From contig NC_060966.1 in the NCBI RefSeq assembly GCF_910589235.1, positions 186,001 through 250,000 on the forward strand: DNA of 64,000 nt, given 5' to 3'. A model generated the notes under the pieces. That model was not told the DNA's origin. It saw only the letters and a program-made list of their open reading frames with translations, and searched no databases. Below, piece after piece: positions 25,801-41,265 of the stretch. The number at the start of each line of letters is the position of its first letter. Position 1 is the stretch's first letter. Made by a program: the position numbers and the translations under genes. The stretch comes from Vespa crabro. Lineage: Eukaryota; Arthropoda; Insecta; Hymenoptera; Vespidae.

Positions 25801-28800
25801 ACTTGAAATCTCGTTCAATTTCAATGATTTTATATTCTATCGATGCAGAATAAAGAATATAACAAGAATATAACGTTTTTACTATGTTTAAATACGCGTT
25901 TTCATATGATAATTGTCGAAAAACGTAATCGACATACGCGAATTTCGGTATATGCGAAGATAAAATCGTGAAATCTTTAATAATACTTGTGCCACAGTTA
26001 GAAAAATGTTACCAATCGATTCAGAACATTGCATTTCATAAGATCAAACATCTATTTTATATTGGAATCAAAGTTTTTAACATTCTTTCATATCGTATAT
26101 ACGATTTTTCGCTCATATACGCGTATCGTCGAAAAACGAAAACTTGAAATCTCGTTCAATTTCAATGATTTTATATTCTATCGATGCAGAATAAAGAATA
26201 TAACAAGAATATAACGTTTTTACTATGTTTAAATACGCGTTTTCATATGATAATTGTCGAAAAACGTAATCGACATACGCGAATTTCGGTATATGCGAAG
26301 ATAAAATCGTGAAATCTTTAATAATACTTGTGCCACAGTTAGAAAAATGTTACCAATCGATTCAGAACATTGCATTTCATAAGATCAAACATCTATTTTA
26401 AATTGGAATCAAAGTTTTTAACATTCTTTCATATCGTATATACGATTTTTCGCTCATATACGCGTATCGTCGAAAAACGAAAACTTGAAATCTCGTTCAA
26501 TTTCAATGATTTTATATTCTATCGATGCAGAATAAAGAATATAACAAGAATATAACGTTTTTACTATGTTTAAATACGCGTTTTCATATGATAATTGTCG
26601 AAAAACGTAATCGACATACGCGAATTTCGGTATATGCGAAGATAAAATCGTGAAATCTTTAATAATACTTGTGCCACAGTTAAAAAAATGTTACCAATCG
26701 ATTCAGAACATTGCATTTCATAAGATCAAACATCTATTTTATATTGGAATCAAAGTTTTTAACATTCTTTCATATCGCATATACGATTTTTCGCTCATAT
26801 ACGCGTATCGTCGAAAAACGAAAACTTGAAATCTTCGTTCAATTTCAATGATTTTATATTCTATCGATGCAGAATAAAGAATATAACAAGAATATAACGT
26901 TTTTACTATGTTTAAAAACGCGTTTTCATATGATAATTGTCGAAAAACGTAATCGACATACGCGAATTTCGGTATATGCGAAGATAAAATCGTGAAATCT
27001 TTAATAATACTTGTGCCACAGTTAGAAAAATGTTACCAATCGATTCAGAACATTGCATTTCATAAGATCAAACATCTATTTTATATTGGAATCAAAGTTT
27101 TTAACATTCTTTCATATCGTATATACGATTTTTCGCTCATATACGCGTATCGTCGAAAAACGAAAACTTGAAATCTCGTTCAATTTCAATGATTTTATAT
27201 TCTATCGATGCAGAATAAAGAATATAACAAGAATATAACGTTTTTACTATGTTTAAATACGCGTTTTCATATGATAATTGTCGAAAAACGTAATCGACAT
27301 ACGCGAATTTCGGTATATGCGAAGATAAAATCGTGAAATCTTTAATAATACTTGTGCAACAGTTAGAAAAATGTTACCAATCGATTCAGAACATTGCATT
27401 TCATAAGATCAAACATCTATTTTATATTGGAATCAAAGTTTTTAACATTCTTTCATATCGTATATACGATTTTTCGCTCATATACGCGTATCGTCGAAAA
27501 ACGAAAACTTGAAATCTCGTTCAATTTCAATGATTTTATATTCTATCGATGCAGAATAAAGAATATAACAAGAATATAACGTTTCTACTATGTTTAAATA
27601 CGCGTTTTCATATGATAATTGTCGAAAAACGTAATCGACATACGCGAATTTCGGTATATGCGAAGATAAAATCGTGAAATCTTTAATAATACTTGTGCCA
27701 CAGTTAGAAAAATGTTACCAATCGATTCAGAACATTGCATTTCATAAGATCAAACATCTATTTTATATTGGAATCAAAGTTTTTAACATTCTTTCATATC
27801 GTATATACGATTTTTCGCTCATATACGCGTATCGTCGAAAAACGAAAACTTGAAATCTCGTTCAATTTCAATGATTTTATATTCTATCGATGCAGAATAA
27901 AGAATATAACAAGAATATAACGTTTTTACTATGTTTAAATACGCGTTTTCATATGATAATTGTCGAAAAACGTAATCGACATACGCGAATTTCGGTATAT
28001 GCGAAGATAAAATCGTGAAATCTTTAATGATACTTGTGCCACAGTTAGAAAAATGTTACCAATCGATTCAGAACATTGCATTTCATAAGATCAAACATCT
28101 ATTTTATATTGGAATCAAAGTTTTTAACATTCTTTCATATCGTATATACGATTTTTCGCTCATATACGCGTATCGTCGAAAAACGAAAACTTGAAATCTC
28201 GTTCAATTTCAATGATTTTATATTCTATCGATGCAGAATTAAGAATATAACAAGAATATAACGTTTTTACTATGTTTAAATACGCGTTTTCATATGATGA
28301 TTGTCGAAAAACGTAATCGACATACGCGAATTTCGGTATATGCGAAGATAAAATCGTGAAATCTTTAATGATACTTGTGCCACAGTTAGAAAAATGTTAC
28401 CAATCGATTCAGAACATTGCATTTCATAAGATCAAACATCTATTTTATATTGGAATCAAAGTTTTTAACATTCTTTCATATCGTATATACGATTTTTCGC
28501 TCATATACGCGTATCGTCGAAAAACGAAAACTTGAAATCTCGTTCAATTTCAATGATTTTATATTCTATCGATGCAGAATAAAGAATATAACAAGAATAT
28601 AACGTTTTTACTATGTTTAAATACGCGTTTTCATATGATGATTGTCGAAAAACGTAATCGACATACGCGAATTTCGGTATATGCGAAGATAAAATCGTGA
28701 AATCTTTAATGATACTTGTGCCACAGTTAGAAAAATGTTACCAATCGATTCAGAACATTGCATTTCATAAGATCAAACATCTATTTTATATTGGAATCAA

Positions 28801-31035
28801 AGTTTTTAACATTCTTTCATATCGTATATACGATTTTTCGCTCATATACGCGTATCGTCGAAAAACGAAAACTTGAAATCTCGTTCAATTTCAATGATTT
28901 TATATTCTATCGATGCAGAATAAAGAATATAACAAGAATATAACGTTTTTACTATGTTTAAATACGCGTTTTCATATGATAATTGTCGAAAAACGTAATC
29001 GACATACGCGAATTTCGGTATATGCGAAGATAAAATCGTGAAATCTTTAATAATACTTGTGCCACAGTTAGAAAAATGTTACCAATCGATTCAGAACATT
29101 GCATTTCATAAGATCAAACATCTATTTTATATTGGAATCAAAGTTTTTAACATTCTTTCATATCGTATATACGATTTTTCGCTCATATACGCGTATCGTC
29201 GAAAAACGAAAACTTGAAATCTCGTTCAATTTCAATGATTTTATATTCTATCGATGCAGAATAAAGAATATAACAAGAATATAACGTTTTTACTATGTTT
29301 AAATACGCGTTTTCATATGATAATTGTCGAAAAACCTAATCGACATACGCGAATTTCGGTATATGCGAAGATAAAATCGTGAAATCTTTAATAATACTTG
29401 TGCCACAGTTAGAAAAATGTTACCAATCGATTCAGAACATTGCATTTCATAAGATCAAACATCTATTTTATATTGGAATCAAAGTTTTTAACATTCTTTC
29501 ATATCGTATATACGATTTTTCGCTCATATACGCGTATCGTCGAAAAACGAAAACTTGAAATCTCGTTCAATTTCAATGATTTTATATTCTATCGATGCAG
29601 AATAAAGAATATAACAAGAATATAACGTTTTTACTATGTTTAAATACGCGTTTTCATATGATAATTGTCGAAAAACGTAATCGACATACGCGAATTTCGG
29701 TATATGCGAAGATAAAATCGTGAAATCTTTAATAATTCTTGTGCCACAGTTAGAAAAATGTTACCAATCGATTCAGAACATTGCATTTCATAAGATCAAA
29801 CATCTATTTTATATTGGAATCAAAGTTTTTAACATTCTTTCATATCGTATATACGATTTTTCGCTCATATACGCGTATCGTCGAAAAACGAAAACTTGAA
29901 ATCTCGTTCAATTTCAATGATTTTATATCCTATCGATGCAGAATAAAGAATATAACAAGAATATAACGTTTTTACTATGTTTAAATACGCGTTTTCATAT
30001 GATAATTGTCGAAAAACGTAATCGACATACGCGAATTTCGGTATATGCGAAGATAAAATCGTGAAATCTTTAATAATACTTGTGCCACAGTTAGAAAAAT
30101 GTTACCAATCGATTCAGAACATTGCATTTCATAAGATCAAACATCTATTTTATATTGGAATCAAAGTTTTTAACATTCTTTCATATCGTATATACGATTT
30201 TTCGCTCATATACGCGTATCGTCGAAAAACGAAAACTTGAAATCTCGTTCAATTTCAATGATTTTATATTCTATCGATGCAGAATAAAGAATATAACAAG
30301 AATATAACGTTTTTACTATGTTTAAATACGGGTTTTCATATGATAATTGTCGAAAAACGTAATCGACATAAGCGAATTTCGGTATATGCGAAGATAAAAT
30401 CGTGAAATCTTTAATAATACTTGTGCCACAGTTAGAAAAATGTTACCAATCGATTCAGAACATTGCATTTCATAAGATCAAACATCTATTTTATATTGGA
30501 ATCAAAGTTTTTAACATTCTTTCATATCGTATATACGATTTTTCGCTCATATACGCGTATCGTCGAAAAACGAAAACTTGAAATCTCGTTCAATTTCAAT
30601 GATTTTATACTCTATCGATGCAGAATAAAGAATATAACAAGAATATAACTTTTTTACTATGTTTAAATACGCGTTTTCATATGATAATTGTGGAAAAACG
30701 TAATCGACATACGCGAATTTCGGTATATGCGAAGATAAAATCGTGAAATCTTTAATGATACTTGTGCCACAGTTAGAAAAATGTTACCAATCGATTCAGA
30801 ACATTGCATTTCATAAGATCAAACATCTATTTTATATTGGAATCAAAGTTTTTAACATTCTTTCATATCGTATATACGATTTTTCGCTCATATACGCGTA
30901 TCGTCGAAAAACGAAAACTTGAAATCTCGTTCAATTTCAATGATTTTATATTCTATCGATGCAGAATAAAGAATATAACAAGAATATAACGTTTTTACTA
31001 TGTTTAAATACGCGTTTTCATATGATAATTGTCGA
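22851..31035 (+). repeat. 24-monomer higher-order repeat, copy 1 (8.2 kb)
   Basis: Begins with AACTTAATCG (near 22856), ATTTCGTATA and GAATGTATCG in one monomer, then three successive GATTATTCG monomers (23192-24214), two plain, a GTCGG plus TTTATATACG copy (near 25107, 25207), GATTATTCG, two plain, TTTAAATTGG (near 26398), a strongly marked copy (TTAAAAAAATG, CGCATATACG, ATCTTCGTTC, TTTAAAAACG; 26681-26925), GTGCAACAG (near 27355), three TTTAATGATAC copies (near 28026, 28366, 28707), AACCTAATCG (near 29335), TATATCCTATC (near 29928) and the CGGG/TATACTC/TGTGG module. The same series returns in copy 2. Confidence 0.88.
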
Positions 31036-34000
31036 AAAACTTAATCGACATACGCGAATTTCGGTATATGCGAAGATAAAATCGTGAAATCTTTAATAAT
31101 ACTTGTGCCACAGTTAGAAAAATGTTACCAATCGATTCAGAACATTGCATTTCATAAGATCAAACATCTATTTTATATTGGAATCAAAGTTTTTAACATT
31201 CTTTCATTTCGTATATACGATTTTTCGCTCATATACGCGTATCGTCGAAAAACGAAAACTTGAAATCTCGTTCAATTTCAATGATTTTATATTCTATCGA
31301 TGCAGAATAAAGAATATAACAAGAATGTATCGTTTTTACTATGTTTAAATACGCGTTTTCATATGATAATTGTCGAAAAACGTAATCGACATACGCGAAT
31401 TTCGGTATATGCGAAGATAAAATCGTGAAATCTTTAATAATACTTGTGCCACAGTTAGAAAAATGTTACCAATCGATTCAGAACATTGCATTTCATAAGA
31501 TCAAACATCTATTTTATATTGGAATCAAAGTTTTTAACATTCTTTCATATCGTATATACGATTATTCGCTCATATACGCGTATCGTCGAAAAACGAAAAC
31601 TTGAAATCTCGTTCAATTTCAATGATTTTATATTCTATCGATGCAGAATAAAGAATATAACAAGAATATAACGTTTTTACTATGTTTAAATACGCGTTTT
31701 CATATGATAATTGTCGAAAAACGTAATCGACATACGCGAATTTCGGTATATGCGAAGATAAAATCGTGAAATCTTTAATAATACTTGTGCCACAGTTAGA
31801 AAAATGTTACCAATCGATTCAGAACATTGCATTTCATAAGATCAAACATCTATTTTATATTGGAATCAAAGTTTTTAACATTCTTTCATATCGTATATAC
31901 GATTATTCGCTCATATACGCGTATCGTCGAAAAACGAAAACTTGAAATCTCGTTCAATTTCAATGATTTTATATTCTATCGATGCAGAATAAAGAATATA
32001 ACAAGAATATAACGTTTTTACTATGTTTAAATACGCGTTTTCATATGATAATTGTCGAAAAACGTAATCGACATACGCGAATTTCGGTATATGCGAAGAT
32101 AAAATCGTGAAATCTTTAATAATACTTGTGCCACAGTTAGAAAAATGTTACCAATCGATTCAGAACATTGCATTTCATAAGATCAAACATCTATTTTATA
32201 TTGGAATCAAAGTTTTTAACATTCTTTCATATCGTATATACGATTATTCGCTCATATACGCGTATCGTCGAAAAACGAAAACTTGAAATCTCGTTCAATT
32301 TCAATGATTTTATATTCTATCGATGCAGAATAAAGAATATAACAAGAATATAACGTTTTTACTATGTTTAAATACGCGTTTTCATATGATAATTGTCGAA
32401 AAACGTAATCGACATACGCGAATTTCGGTATATGCGAAGATAAAATCGTGAAATCTTTAATAATACTTGTGCCACAGTTAGAAAAATGTTACCAATCGAT
32501 TCAGAACATTGCATTTCATAAGATCAAACATCTATTTTATATTGGAATCAAAGTTTTTAACATTCTTTCATATCGTATATACGATTTTTCGCTCATATAC
32601 GCGTATCGTCGAAAAACGAAAACTTGAAATCTCGTTCAATTTCAATGATTTTATATTCTATCGATGCAGAATAAAGAATATAACAAGAATATAACGTTTT
32701 TACTATGTTTAAATACGCGTTTTCATATGATAATTGTCGAAAAACGTAATCGACATACGCGAATTTCGGTATATGCGAAGATAAAATCGTGAAATCTTTA
32801 ATAATACTTGTGCCACAGTTAGAAAAATGTTACCAATCGATTCAGAACATTGCATTTCATAAGATCAAACATCTATTTTATATTGGAATCAAAGTTTTTA
32901 ACATTCTTTCATATCGTATATACGATTTTTCGCTCATATACGCGTATCGTCGAAAAACGAAAACTTGAAATCTCGTTCAATTTCAATGATTTTATATTCT
33001 ATCGATGCAGAATAAAGAATATAACAAGAATATAACGTTTTACTATGTTTAAATACGCGTTTTCATATGATAATTGTCGAAAAACGTAATCGACATACGC
33101 GAATTTCGGTATATGCGAAGATAAAATCGTGAAATCTTTAATAATACTTGTGCCACAGTTAGAAAAATGTTACCAATCGATTCAGAACATTGCATTTCAT
33201 AAGATCAAACATCTATTTTATATTGGAATCAAAGTTTTTAACATTCTTTCATATCGTATATACGATTTTTCGCTCATATACGCGTATCGTCGGAAAACGA
33301 AAACTTGAAATCTCGTTCAATTTCAATGATTTTATATTCTATCGATGCAGAATAAAGAATATAACAAGAATATAACGTTTTTACTATGTTTATATACGCG
33401 TTTTCATATGATAATTGTCGAAAAACGTAATCGACATACGCGAATTTCGGTATATGCGAAGATAAAATCGTGAAATCTTTAATAATACTTGTGCCACAGT
33501 TAGAAAAATGTTACCAATCGATTCAGAACATTGCATTTCATAAGATCAAACATCTATTTTATATTGGAATCAAAGTTTTTAACATTCTTTCATATCGTAT
33601 ATACGATTTTTCGCTCATATACGCGTATCGTCGAAAAACGAAAACTTGAAATCTCGTTCAATTTCAATGATTTTATATTCTATCGATGCAGAATAAAGAA
33701 TATAACAAGAATATAACGTTTTTACTATGTTTAAATACGCGTTTTCATATGATAATTGTCGAAAAACGTAATCGACATACGCGAATTTCGGTATATGCGA
33801 AGATAAAATCGTGAAATCTTTAATAATACTTGTGCCACAGTTAAAAAAATGTTACCAATCGATTCAGAACATTGCATTTCATAAGATCAAACATCTATTT
33901 TATATTGGAATCAAAGTTTTTAACATTCTTTCATATCGCATATACGATTTTTCGCTCATATACGCGTATCGTCGAAAAACGAAAACTTGAAATCTTCGTT

Positions 34001-37000
34001 CAATTTCAATGATTTTATATTCTATCGATGCAGAATAAAGAATATAACAAGAATATAACGTTTTTACTATGTTTAAAAACGCGTTTTCATATGATAATTG
34101 TCGAAAAACGTAATCGACATACGCGAATTTCGGTATATGCGAAGATAAAATCGTGAAATCTTTAATAATACTTGTGCCACAGTTAGAAAAATGTTACCAA
34201 TCGATTCAGAACATTGCATTTCATAAGATCAAACATCTATTTTATATTGGAATCAAAGTTTTTAACATTCTTTCATATCGTATATACGATTTTTCGCTCA
34301 TATACGCGTATCGTCGGAAAACGAAAACTTGAAATCTCGTTCAATTTCAATGATTTTATATTCTATCGATGCAGAATAAAGAATATAACAAGAATATAAC
34401 GTTTTTACTATGTTTATATACGCGTTTTCATATGATAATTGTCGAAAAACGTAATCGACATACGCGAATTTCGGTATATGCGAAGATAAAATCGTGAAAT
34501 CTTTAATAATACTTGTGCCACAGTTAGAAAAATGTTACCAATCGATTCAGAACATTGCATTTCATAAGATCAAACATCTATTTTATATTGGAATCAAAGT
34601 TTTTAACATTCTTTCATATCGTATATACGATTTTTCGCTCATATACGCGTATCGTCGAAAAACGAAAACTTGAAATCTCGTTCAATTTCAATGATTTTAT
34701 ATTCTATCGATGCAGAATAAAGAATATAACAAGAATATAACGTTTTTACTATGTTTAAATACGCGTTTTCATATGATAATTGTCGAAAAACGTAATCGAC
34801 ATACGCGAATTTCGGTATATGCGAAGATAAAATCGTGAAATCTTTAATAATACTTGTGCCACAGTTAGAAAAATGTTACCAATCGATTCAGAACATTGCA
34901 TTTCATAAGATCAAACATCTATTTTATATTGGAATCAAAGTTTTTAACATTCTTTCATATCGTATATACGATTTTTCGCTCATATACGCGTATCGTCGAA
35001 AAACGAAAACTTGAAATCTCGTTCAATTTCAATGATTTTATATTCTATCGATGCAGAATAAAGAATATAACAAGAATATAACGTTTTTACTATGTTTAAA
35101 TACGCGTTTTCATATGATAATTGTCGAAAAACGTAATCGACATACGCGAATTTCGGTATATGCGAAGATAAAATCGTGAAATCTTTAATAATACTTGTGC
35201 CACAGTTAGAAAAATGTTACCAATCGATTCAGAACATTGCATTTCATAAGATCAAACATCTATTTTATATTGGAATCAAAGTTTTTAACATTCTTTCATA
35301 TCGTATATACGATTTTTCGCTCATATACGCGTATCGTCGAAAAACGAAAACTTGAAATCTCGTTCAATTTCAATGATTTTATATTCTATCGATGCAGAAT
35401 AAAGAATATAACAAGAATATAACGTTTTTACTATGTTTAAATACGCGTTTTCATATGATGATTGTCGAAAAACGTAATCGACATACGCGAATTTCGGTAT
35501 ATGCGAAGATGAAATCGTGAAATCTTTAATGATACTTGTGCCACAGTTAGAAAAATGTTACCAATCGATTCAGAACATTGCATTTCATAAGATCAAACAT
35601 CTATTTTATATTGGAATCAAAGTTTTTAACATTCTTTCATATCGTATATACGATTTTTCGCTCATATACGCGTATCGTCGAAAAACGAAAACTTGAAATC
35701 TCGTTCAATTTCAATGATTTTATATTCTATCGATGCAGAATAAAGAATATAACAAGAATATAACGTTTTTACTATGTTTAAATACGCGTTTTCATATGAT
35801 AATTGTCGAAAAACGTAATCGACATACGCGAATTTCGGTATATGCGAAGATAAAATCGTGAAATCTTTAATAATACTTGTGCAACAGTTAGAAAAATGTT
35901 ACCAATCGATTCAGAACATTGCATTTCATAAGATCAAACATCTATTTTATATTGGAATCAAAGTTTTTAACATTCTTTCATATCGTATATACGATTTTTC
36001 GCTCATATACGCGTATCGTCGAAAAACGAAAACTTGAAATCTCGTTCAATTTCAATGATTTTATATTCTATCGATGCAGAATAAAGAATATAACAAGAAT
36101 ATAACGTTTTTACTATGTTTAAATACGCGTTTTCATATGATAATTGTCGAAAAACGTAATCGACATACGCGAATTTCGGTATATGCGAAGATAAAATCGT
36201 GAAATCTTTAATAATACTTGTGCCACAGTTAGAAAAATGTTACCAATCGATTCAGAACATTGCATTTCATAAGATCAAACATCTATTTTATATTGGAATC
36301 AAAGTTTTTAACATTCTTTCATATCGTATATACGATTTTTCGCTCATATACGCGTATCGTCGAAAAACGAAAACTTGAAATCTCGTTCAATTTCAATGAT
36401 TTTATATTCTATCGATGCAGAATAAAGAATATAACAAGAATATAACGTTTTTACTATGTTTAAATACGCGTTTTCATATGATAATTGTCGAAAAACGTAA
36501 TCGACATACGCGAATTTCGGTATATGCGAAGATAAAATCGTGAAATCTTTAATGATACTTGTGCCACAGTTAGAAAAATGTTACCAATCGATTCAGAACA
36601 TTGCATTTCATAAGATCAAACATCTATTTTATATTGGAATCAAAGTTTTTAACATTCTTTCATATCGTATATACGATTTTTCGCTCATATACGCGTATCG
36701 TCGAAAAACGAAAACTTGAAATCTCGTTCAATTTCAATGATTTTATATTCTATCGATGCAGAATTAAGAATATAACAAGAATATAACGTTTTTACTATGT
36801 TTAAATACGCGTTTTCATATGATGATTGTCGAAAAACGTAATCGACATACGCGAATTTCGGTATATGCGAAGATAAAATCGTGAAATCTTTAATGATACT
36901 TGTGCCACAGTTAGAAAAATGTTACCAATCGATTCAGAACATTGCATTTCATAAGATCAAACATCTATTTTATATTGGAATCAAAGTTTTTAACATTCTT

Positions 37001-39560
37001 TCATATCGTATATACGATTTTTCGCTCATATACGCGTATCGTCGAAAAACGAAAACTTGAAATCTCGTTCAATTTCAATGATTTTATATTCTATCGATGC
37101 AGAATAAAGAATATAACAAGAATATAACGTTTTTACTATGTTTAAATACGCGTTTTCATATGATGATTGTCGAAAAACGTAATCGACATACGCGAATTTC
37201 GGTATATGCGAAGATAAAATCGTGAAATCTTTAATGATACTTGTGCCACAGTTAGAAAAATGTTACCAATCGATTCAGAACATTGCATTTCATAAGATCA
37301 AACATCTATTTTATATTGGAATCAAAGTTTTTAACATTCTTTCATATCGTATATACGATTTTTCGCTCATATACGCGTATCGTCGAAAAACGAAAACTTG
37401 AAATCTCGTTCAATTTCAATGATTTTATATTCTATCGATGCAGAATAAAGAATATAACAAGAATATAACGTTTTTACTATGTTTAAATACGCGTTTTCAT
37501 ATGATAATTGTCGAAAGACGTAATCGACATACGCGAATTTCGGTATATGCGAAGATAAAATCGTGAAATCTTTAATAATACTTGTGCCACAGTTAGAAAA
37601 ATGTTACCAATCGATTCAGAACATTGCATTTCATAAGATCAAACATCTATTTTATATTGGAATCAAAGTTTTTAACATTCTTTCATATCGTATATACGAT
37701 TTTTCGCTCATATACGCGTATCGTCGAAAAACGAAAACTTGAAATCTCGTTCAATTTCAATGATTTTATATTCTATCGATGCAGAATAAAGAATATAACA
37801 AGAATATAACGTTTTTACTATGTTTAAATACGCGTTTTCATATGATAATTGTCGAAAAACCTAATCGACATACGCGAATTTCGGTATATGCGAAGATAAA
37901 ATCGTGAAATCTTTAATAATACTTGTGCCACAGTTAGAAAAATGTTACCAATCGATTCAGAACATTGCATTTCATAAGATCAAACATCTATTTTATATTG
38001 GAATCAAAGTTTTTAACATTCTTTCATATCGTATATACGATTTTTCGCTCATATACGCGTATCGTCGAAAAACGAAAACTTGAAATCTCGTTCAATTTCA
38101 ATGATTTTATATTCTATCGATGCAGAATAAAGAATATAACAAGAATATAACGTTTTTACTATGTTTAAATACGCGTTTTCATATGATAATTGTCGAAAAA
38201 CGTAATCGACATACGCGAATTTCGGTATATGCGAAGATAAAATCGTGAAATCTTTAATAATACTTGTGCCACAGTTAGAAAAATGTTACCAATCGATTCA
38301 GAACATTGCATTTCATAAGATCAAACATCTATTTTATATTGGAATCAAAGTTTTTAACATTCTTTCATATCGTATATACGATTTTTCGCTCATATACGCG
38401 TATCGTCGAAAAACGAAAACTTGAAATCTCGTTCAATTTCAATGATTTTATATCCTATCGATGCAGAATAAAGAATATAACAAGAATATAACGTTTTTAC
38501 TATGTTTAAATACGCGTTTTCATATGATAATTGTCGAAAAACGTAATCGACATACGCGAATTTCGGTATATGCGAAGATAAAATCGTGAAATCTTTAATA
38601 ATACTTGTGCCACAGTTAGAAAAATGTTACCAATCGATTCAGAACATTGCATTTCATAAGATCAAACATCTATTTTATATTGGAATCAAAGTTTTTAACA
38701 TTCTTTCATATCGTATATACGATTTTTCGCTCATATACGCGTATCGTCGAAAAACGAAAACTTGAAATCTCGTTCAATTTCAATGATTTTATATTCTATC
38801 GATGCAGAATAAAGAATATAACAAGAATATAACGTTTTTACTATGTTTAAATACGGGTTTTCATATGATAATTGTCGAAAAACGTAATCGACATAAGCGA
38901 ATTTCGGTATATGCGAAGATAAAATCGTGAAATCTTTAATAATACTTGTGCCACAGTTAGAAAAATGTTACCAATCGATTCAGAACATTGCATTTCATAA
39001 GATCAAACATCTATTTTATATTGGAATCAAAGTTTTTAACATTCTTTCATATCGTATATACGATTTTTCGCTCATATACGCGTATCGTCGAAAAACGAAA
39101 ACTTGAAATCTCGTTCAATTTCAATGATTTTATACTCTATCGATGCAGAATAAAGAATATAACAAGAATATAACTTTTTTACTATGTTTAAATACGCGTT
39201 TTCATATGATAATTGTGGAAAAACGTAATCGACATACGCGAATTTCGGTATATGCGAAGATAAAATCGTGAAATCTTTAATGATACTTGTGCCACAGTTA
39301 GAAAAATGTTACCAATCGATTCAGAACATTGCATTTCATAAGATCAAACATCTATTTTATATTGGAATCAAAGTTTTTAACATTCTTTCATATCGTATAT
39401 ACGATTTTTCGCTCATATACGCGTATCGTCGAAAAACGAAAACTTGAAATCTCGTTCAATTTCAATGATTTTATATTCTATCGATGCAGAATAAAGAATA
39501 TAACAAGAATATAACGTGTTTACTATGTTTAAATACGCGTTTTCATATGATAATTGTCGA
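31036..39560 (+). repeat. 25-monomer higher-order repeat, copy 2 (8.5 kb)
   Basis: Repeats copy 1: AACTTAATCG (near 31041) with ATTTCGTATA and GAATGTATCG, three GATTATTCG monomers (31377-32399), GTCGG plus TTTATATACG (near 33291, 33391), the strongly marked copy (33842-34080, with the same inserted T in ATCTTCGTTC), GTGCAACAG (near 35881), three TTTAATGATAC copies (near 36552, 36893, 37234), AACCTAATCG (near 37860), TATATCCTATC (near 38453) and the CGGG module. The offset is 24 monomers at the left, 21 at the strongly marked copy and 25 at the right. A second GTCGG plus TTTATATACG monomer (34105-34445) and an extra GATGATTG monomer (near 35459) account for part of the change. Confidence 0.88.
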
Positions 39561-41265
39561 AAAACGTAATCGACATACGCGAATTTCGGTATATGCGAAA
39601 ATAAAATCGTGAAATCTTTAATAATACTTGTGCCACAGTTAGAAAAATGTTACCAATCGATTCAGAACATTGCATTTCATAAGATCAAACATCTATTTTA
39701 TATTGGAATCAAAGTTTTTAACATTCTTTCATATCGTATATACGATTTTTCGCTCATATACGCGTATCGTCGAAAAACGAAAACTTGAAATCTCGTTCAA
39801 TTTCAATGATTTTATATTCTATCGATGCAGAATAAAGAATATAACAAGAATATATCGTTTTTACTATGTTTAAATACGCGTTTTCATATGATAATTGTCG
39901 AAAAACGTAATCGACATACGCGAATTTCGGTATATGCGAAGATAAAATCGTGAAATCTTTAATAATACTTGTGCCACAGTTAGAAAAATGTTACCAATCG
40001 ATTCAGAACATTGCATTTCATAAGATCAAACATCTATTTTATATTGGAATCAAAGTTTTTAACATTCTTTCATATCGTATATACGATTTTTCGCTCATAT
40101 ACGCGTATCGTCGAAAAACGAAAACTTGAAATCTCGTTCAATTTCAATGATTTTATATTCTATCGATGCAGAATAAAGAATATAACAAGAATATAACGTT
40201 TTTACTATGTTTAAATACGCGTTTTCATATGATAATTGTCGAAAAACGTAATCGACATACGCGAATTTCGGTATATGCGAAGATAAAATCGTGAAATCTT
40301 TAATAATACTTGTGCCACAGTTAGAAAAATGTTACCAATCGATTCAGAACATTGCATTTCATAAGATCAAACATCTATTTTATATTGGAATCAAAGTTTT
40401 TAACATTCTTTCATATCGTATATACGATTTTTCGCTCATATACGCGTATCGTCGAAAAACGAAAACTTGAAATCTCGTTCAATTTCAATGATTTTATATT
40501 CTATCGATGCAGAATAAAGAATATAACAAGAATATAACGTTTTTACTATGTTTAAATACGCGTTTTCATATGATAATTGTCGAAAAACGTAATCGACATA
40601 CGCGAATTTCGGTATATGCGAAGATAAAATCGTGAAATCTTTAATAATACTTGTGCCACAGTTAGAAAAATGTTACCAATCGATTCAGAACATTGCATTT
40701 CATAAGATCAAACATCTATTTTATATTGGAATCAAAGTTTTTAACATTCTTTCATATCGTATATACGATTTTTCGCTCATATACGCGTATCGTCGAAAAA
40801 CGAAAACTTGAAATCTCGTTCAATTTCAATGATTTTATATTCTATCGATGCAGAATAAAGAATATAACAAGAATATAACGTTTTTACTATGTTTAAATAC
40901 GCGTTTTCATATGATAATTGTCGAAAAACGTAATCGACATACGCGAATTTCGGTATATGCGAAGATAAAATCGTGAAATCTTTAATAATACTTGTGCCAC
41001 AGTTAGAAAAATGTTACCAATCGATTCAGAACATTGCATTTCATAAGATCAAACATCTATTTTATATTGGAATCAAAGTTTTTAACATTCTTTCATATCG
41101 TATATACGATTTTTCGCTCATATACGCGTATCGTCGAAAAACGAAAACTTGAAATCTCGTTCAATTTCAATGATTTTATATTCTATCGATGCAGAATAAA
41201 GAATATAACAAGAATATAACGTTTTTACTATGTTTAAATACGGGTTTTCATATGATAATTGTCGA
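38879..41265 (+). repeat. 7-monomer unit headed by the CGGG/TATACTC module
   Basis: Starts with the third-from-right marked pair of the 25-mer: ATACGGGTTTTC (near 38851, just upstream), CATAAGCG, TATACTCTATC (near 39133), AACTTTTTTAC, TTGTGGAAAAAC and TTTAATGATAC. Five weakly marked monomers follow, one with GCGAAAATAAAAT (near 39596) and ATATATCG (near 39851). It overlaps the right end of the preceding 25-mer copy by two monomers, because the two nested patterns share that pair. Confidence 0.78.
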
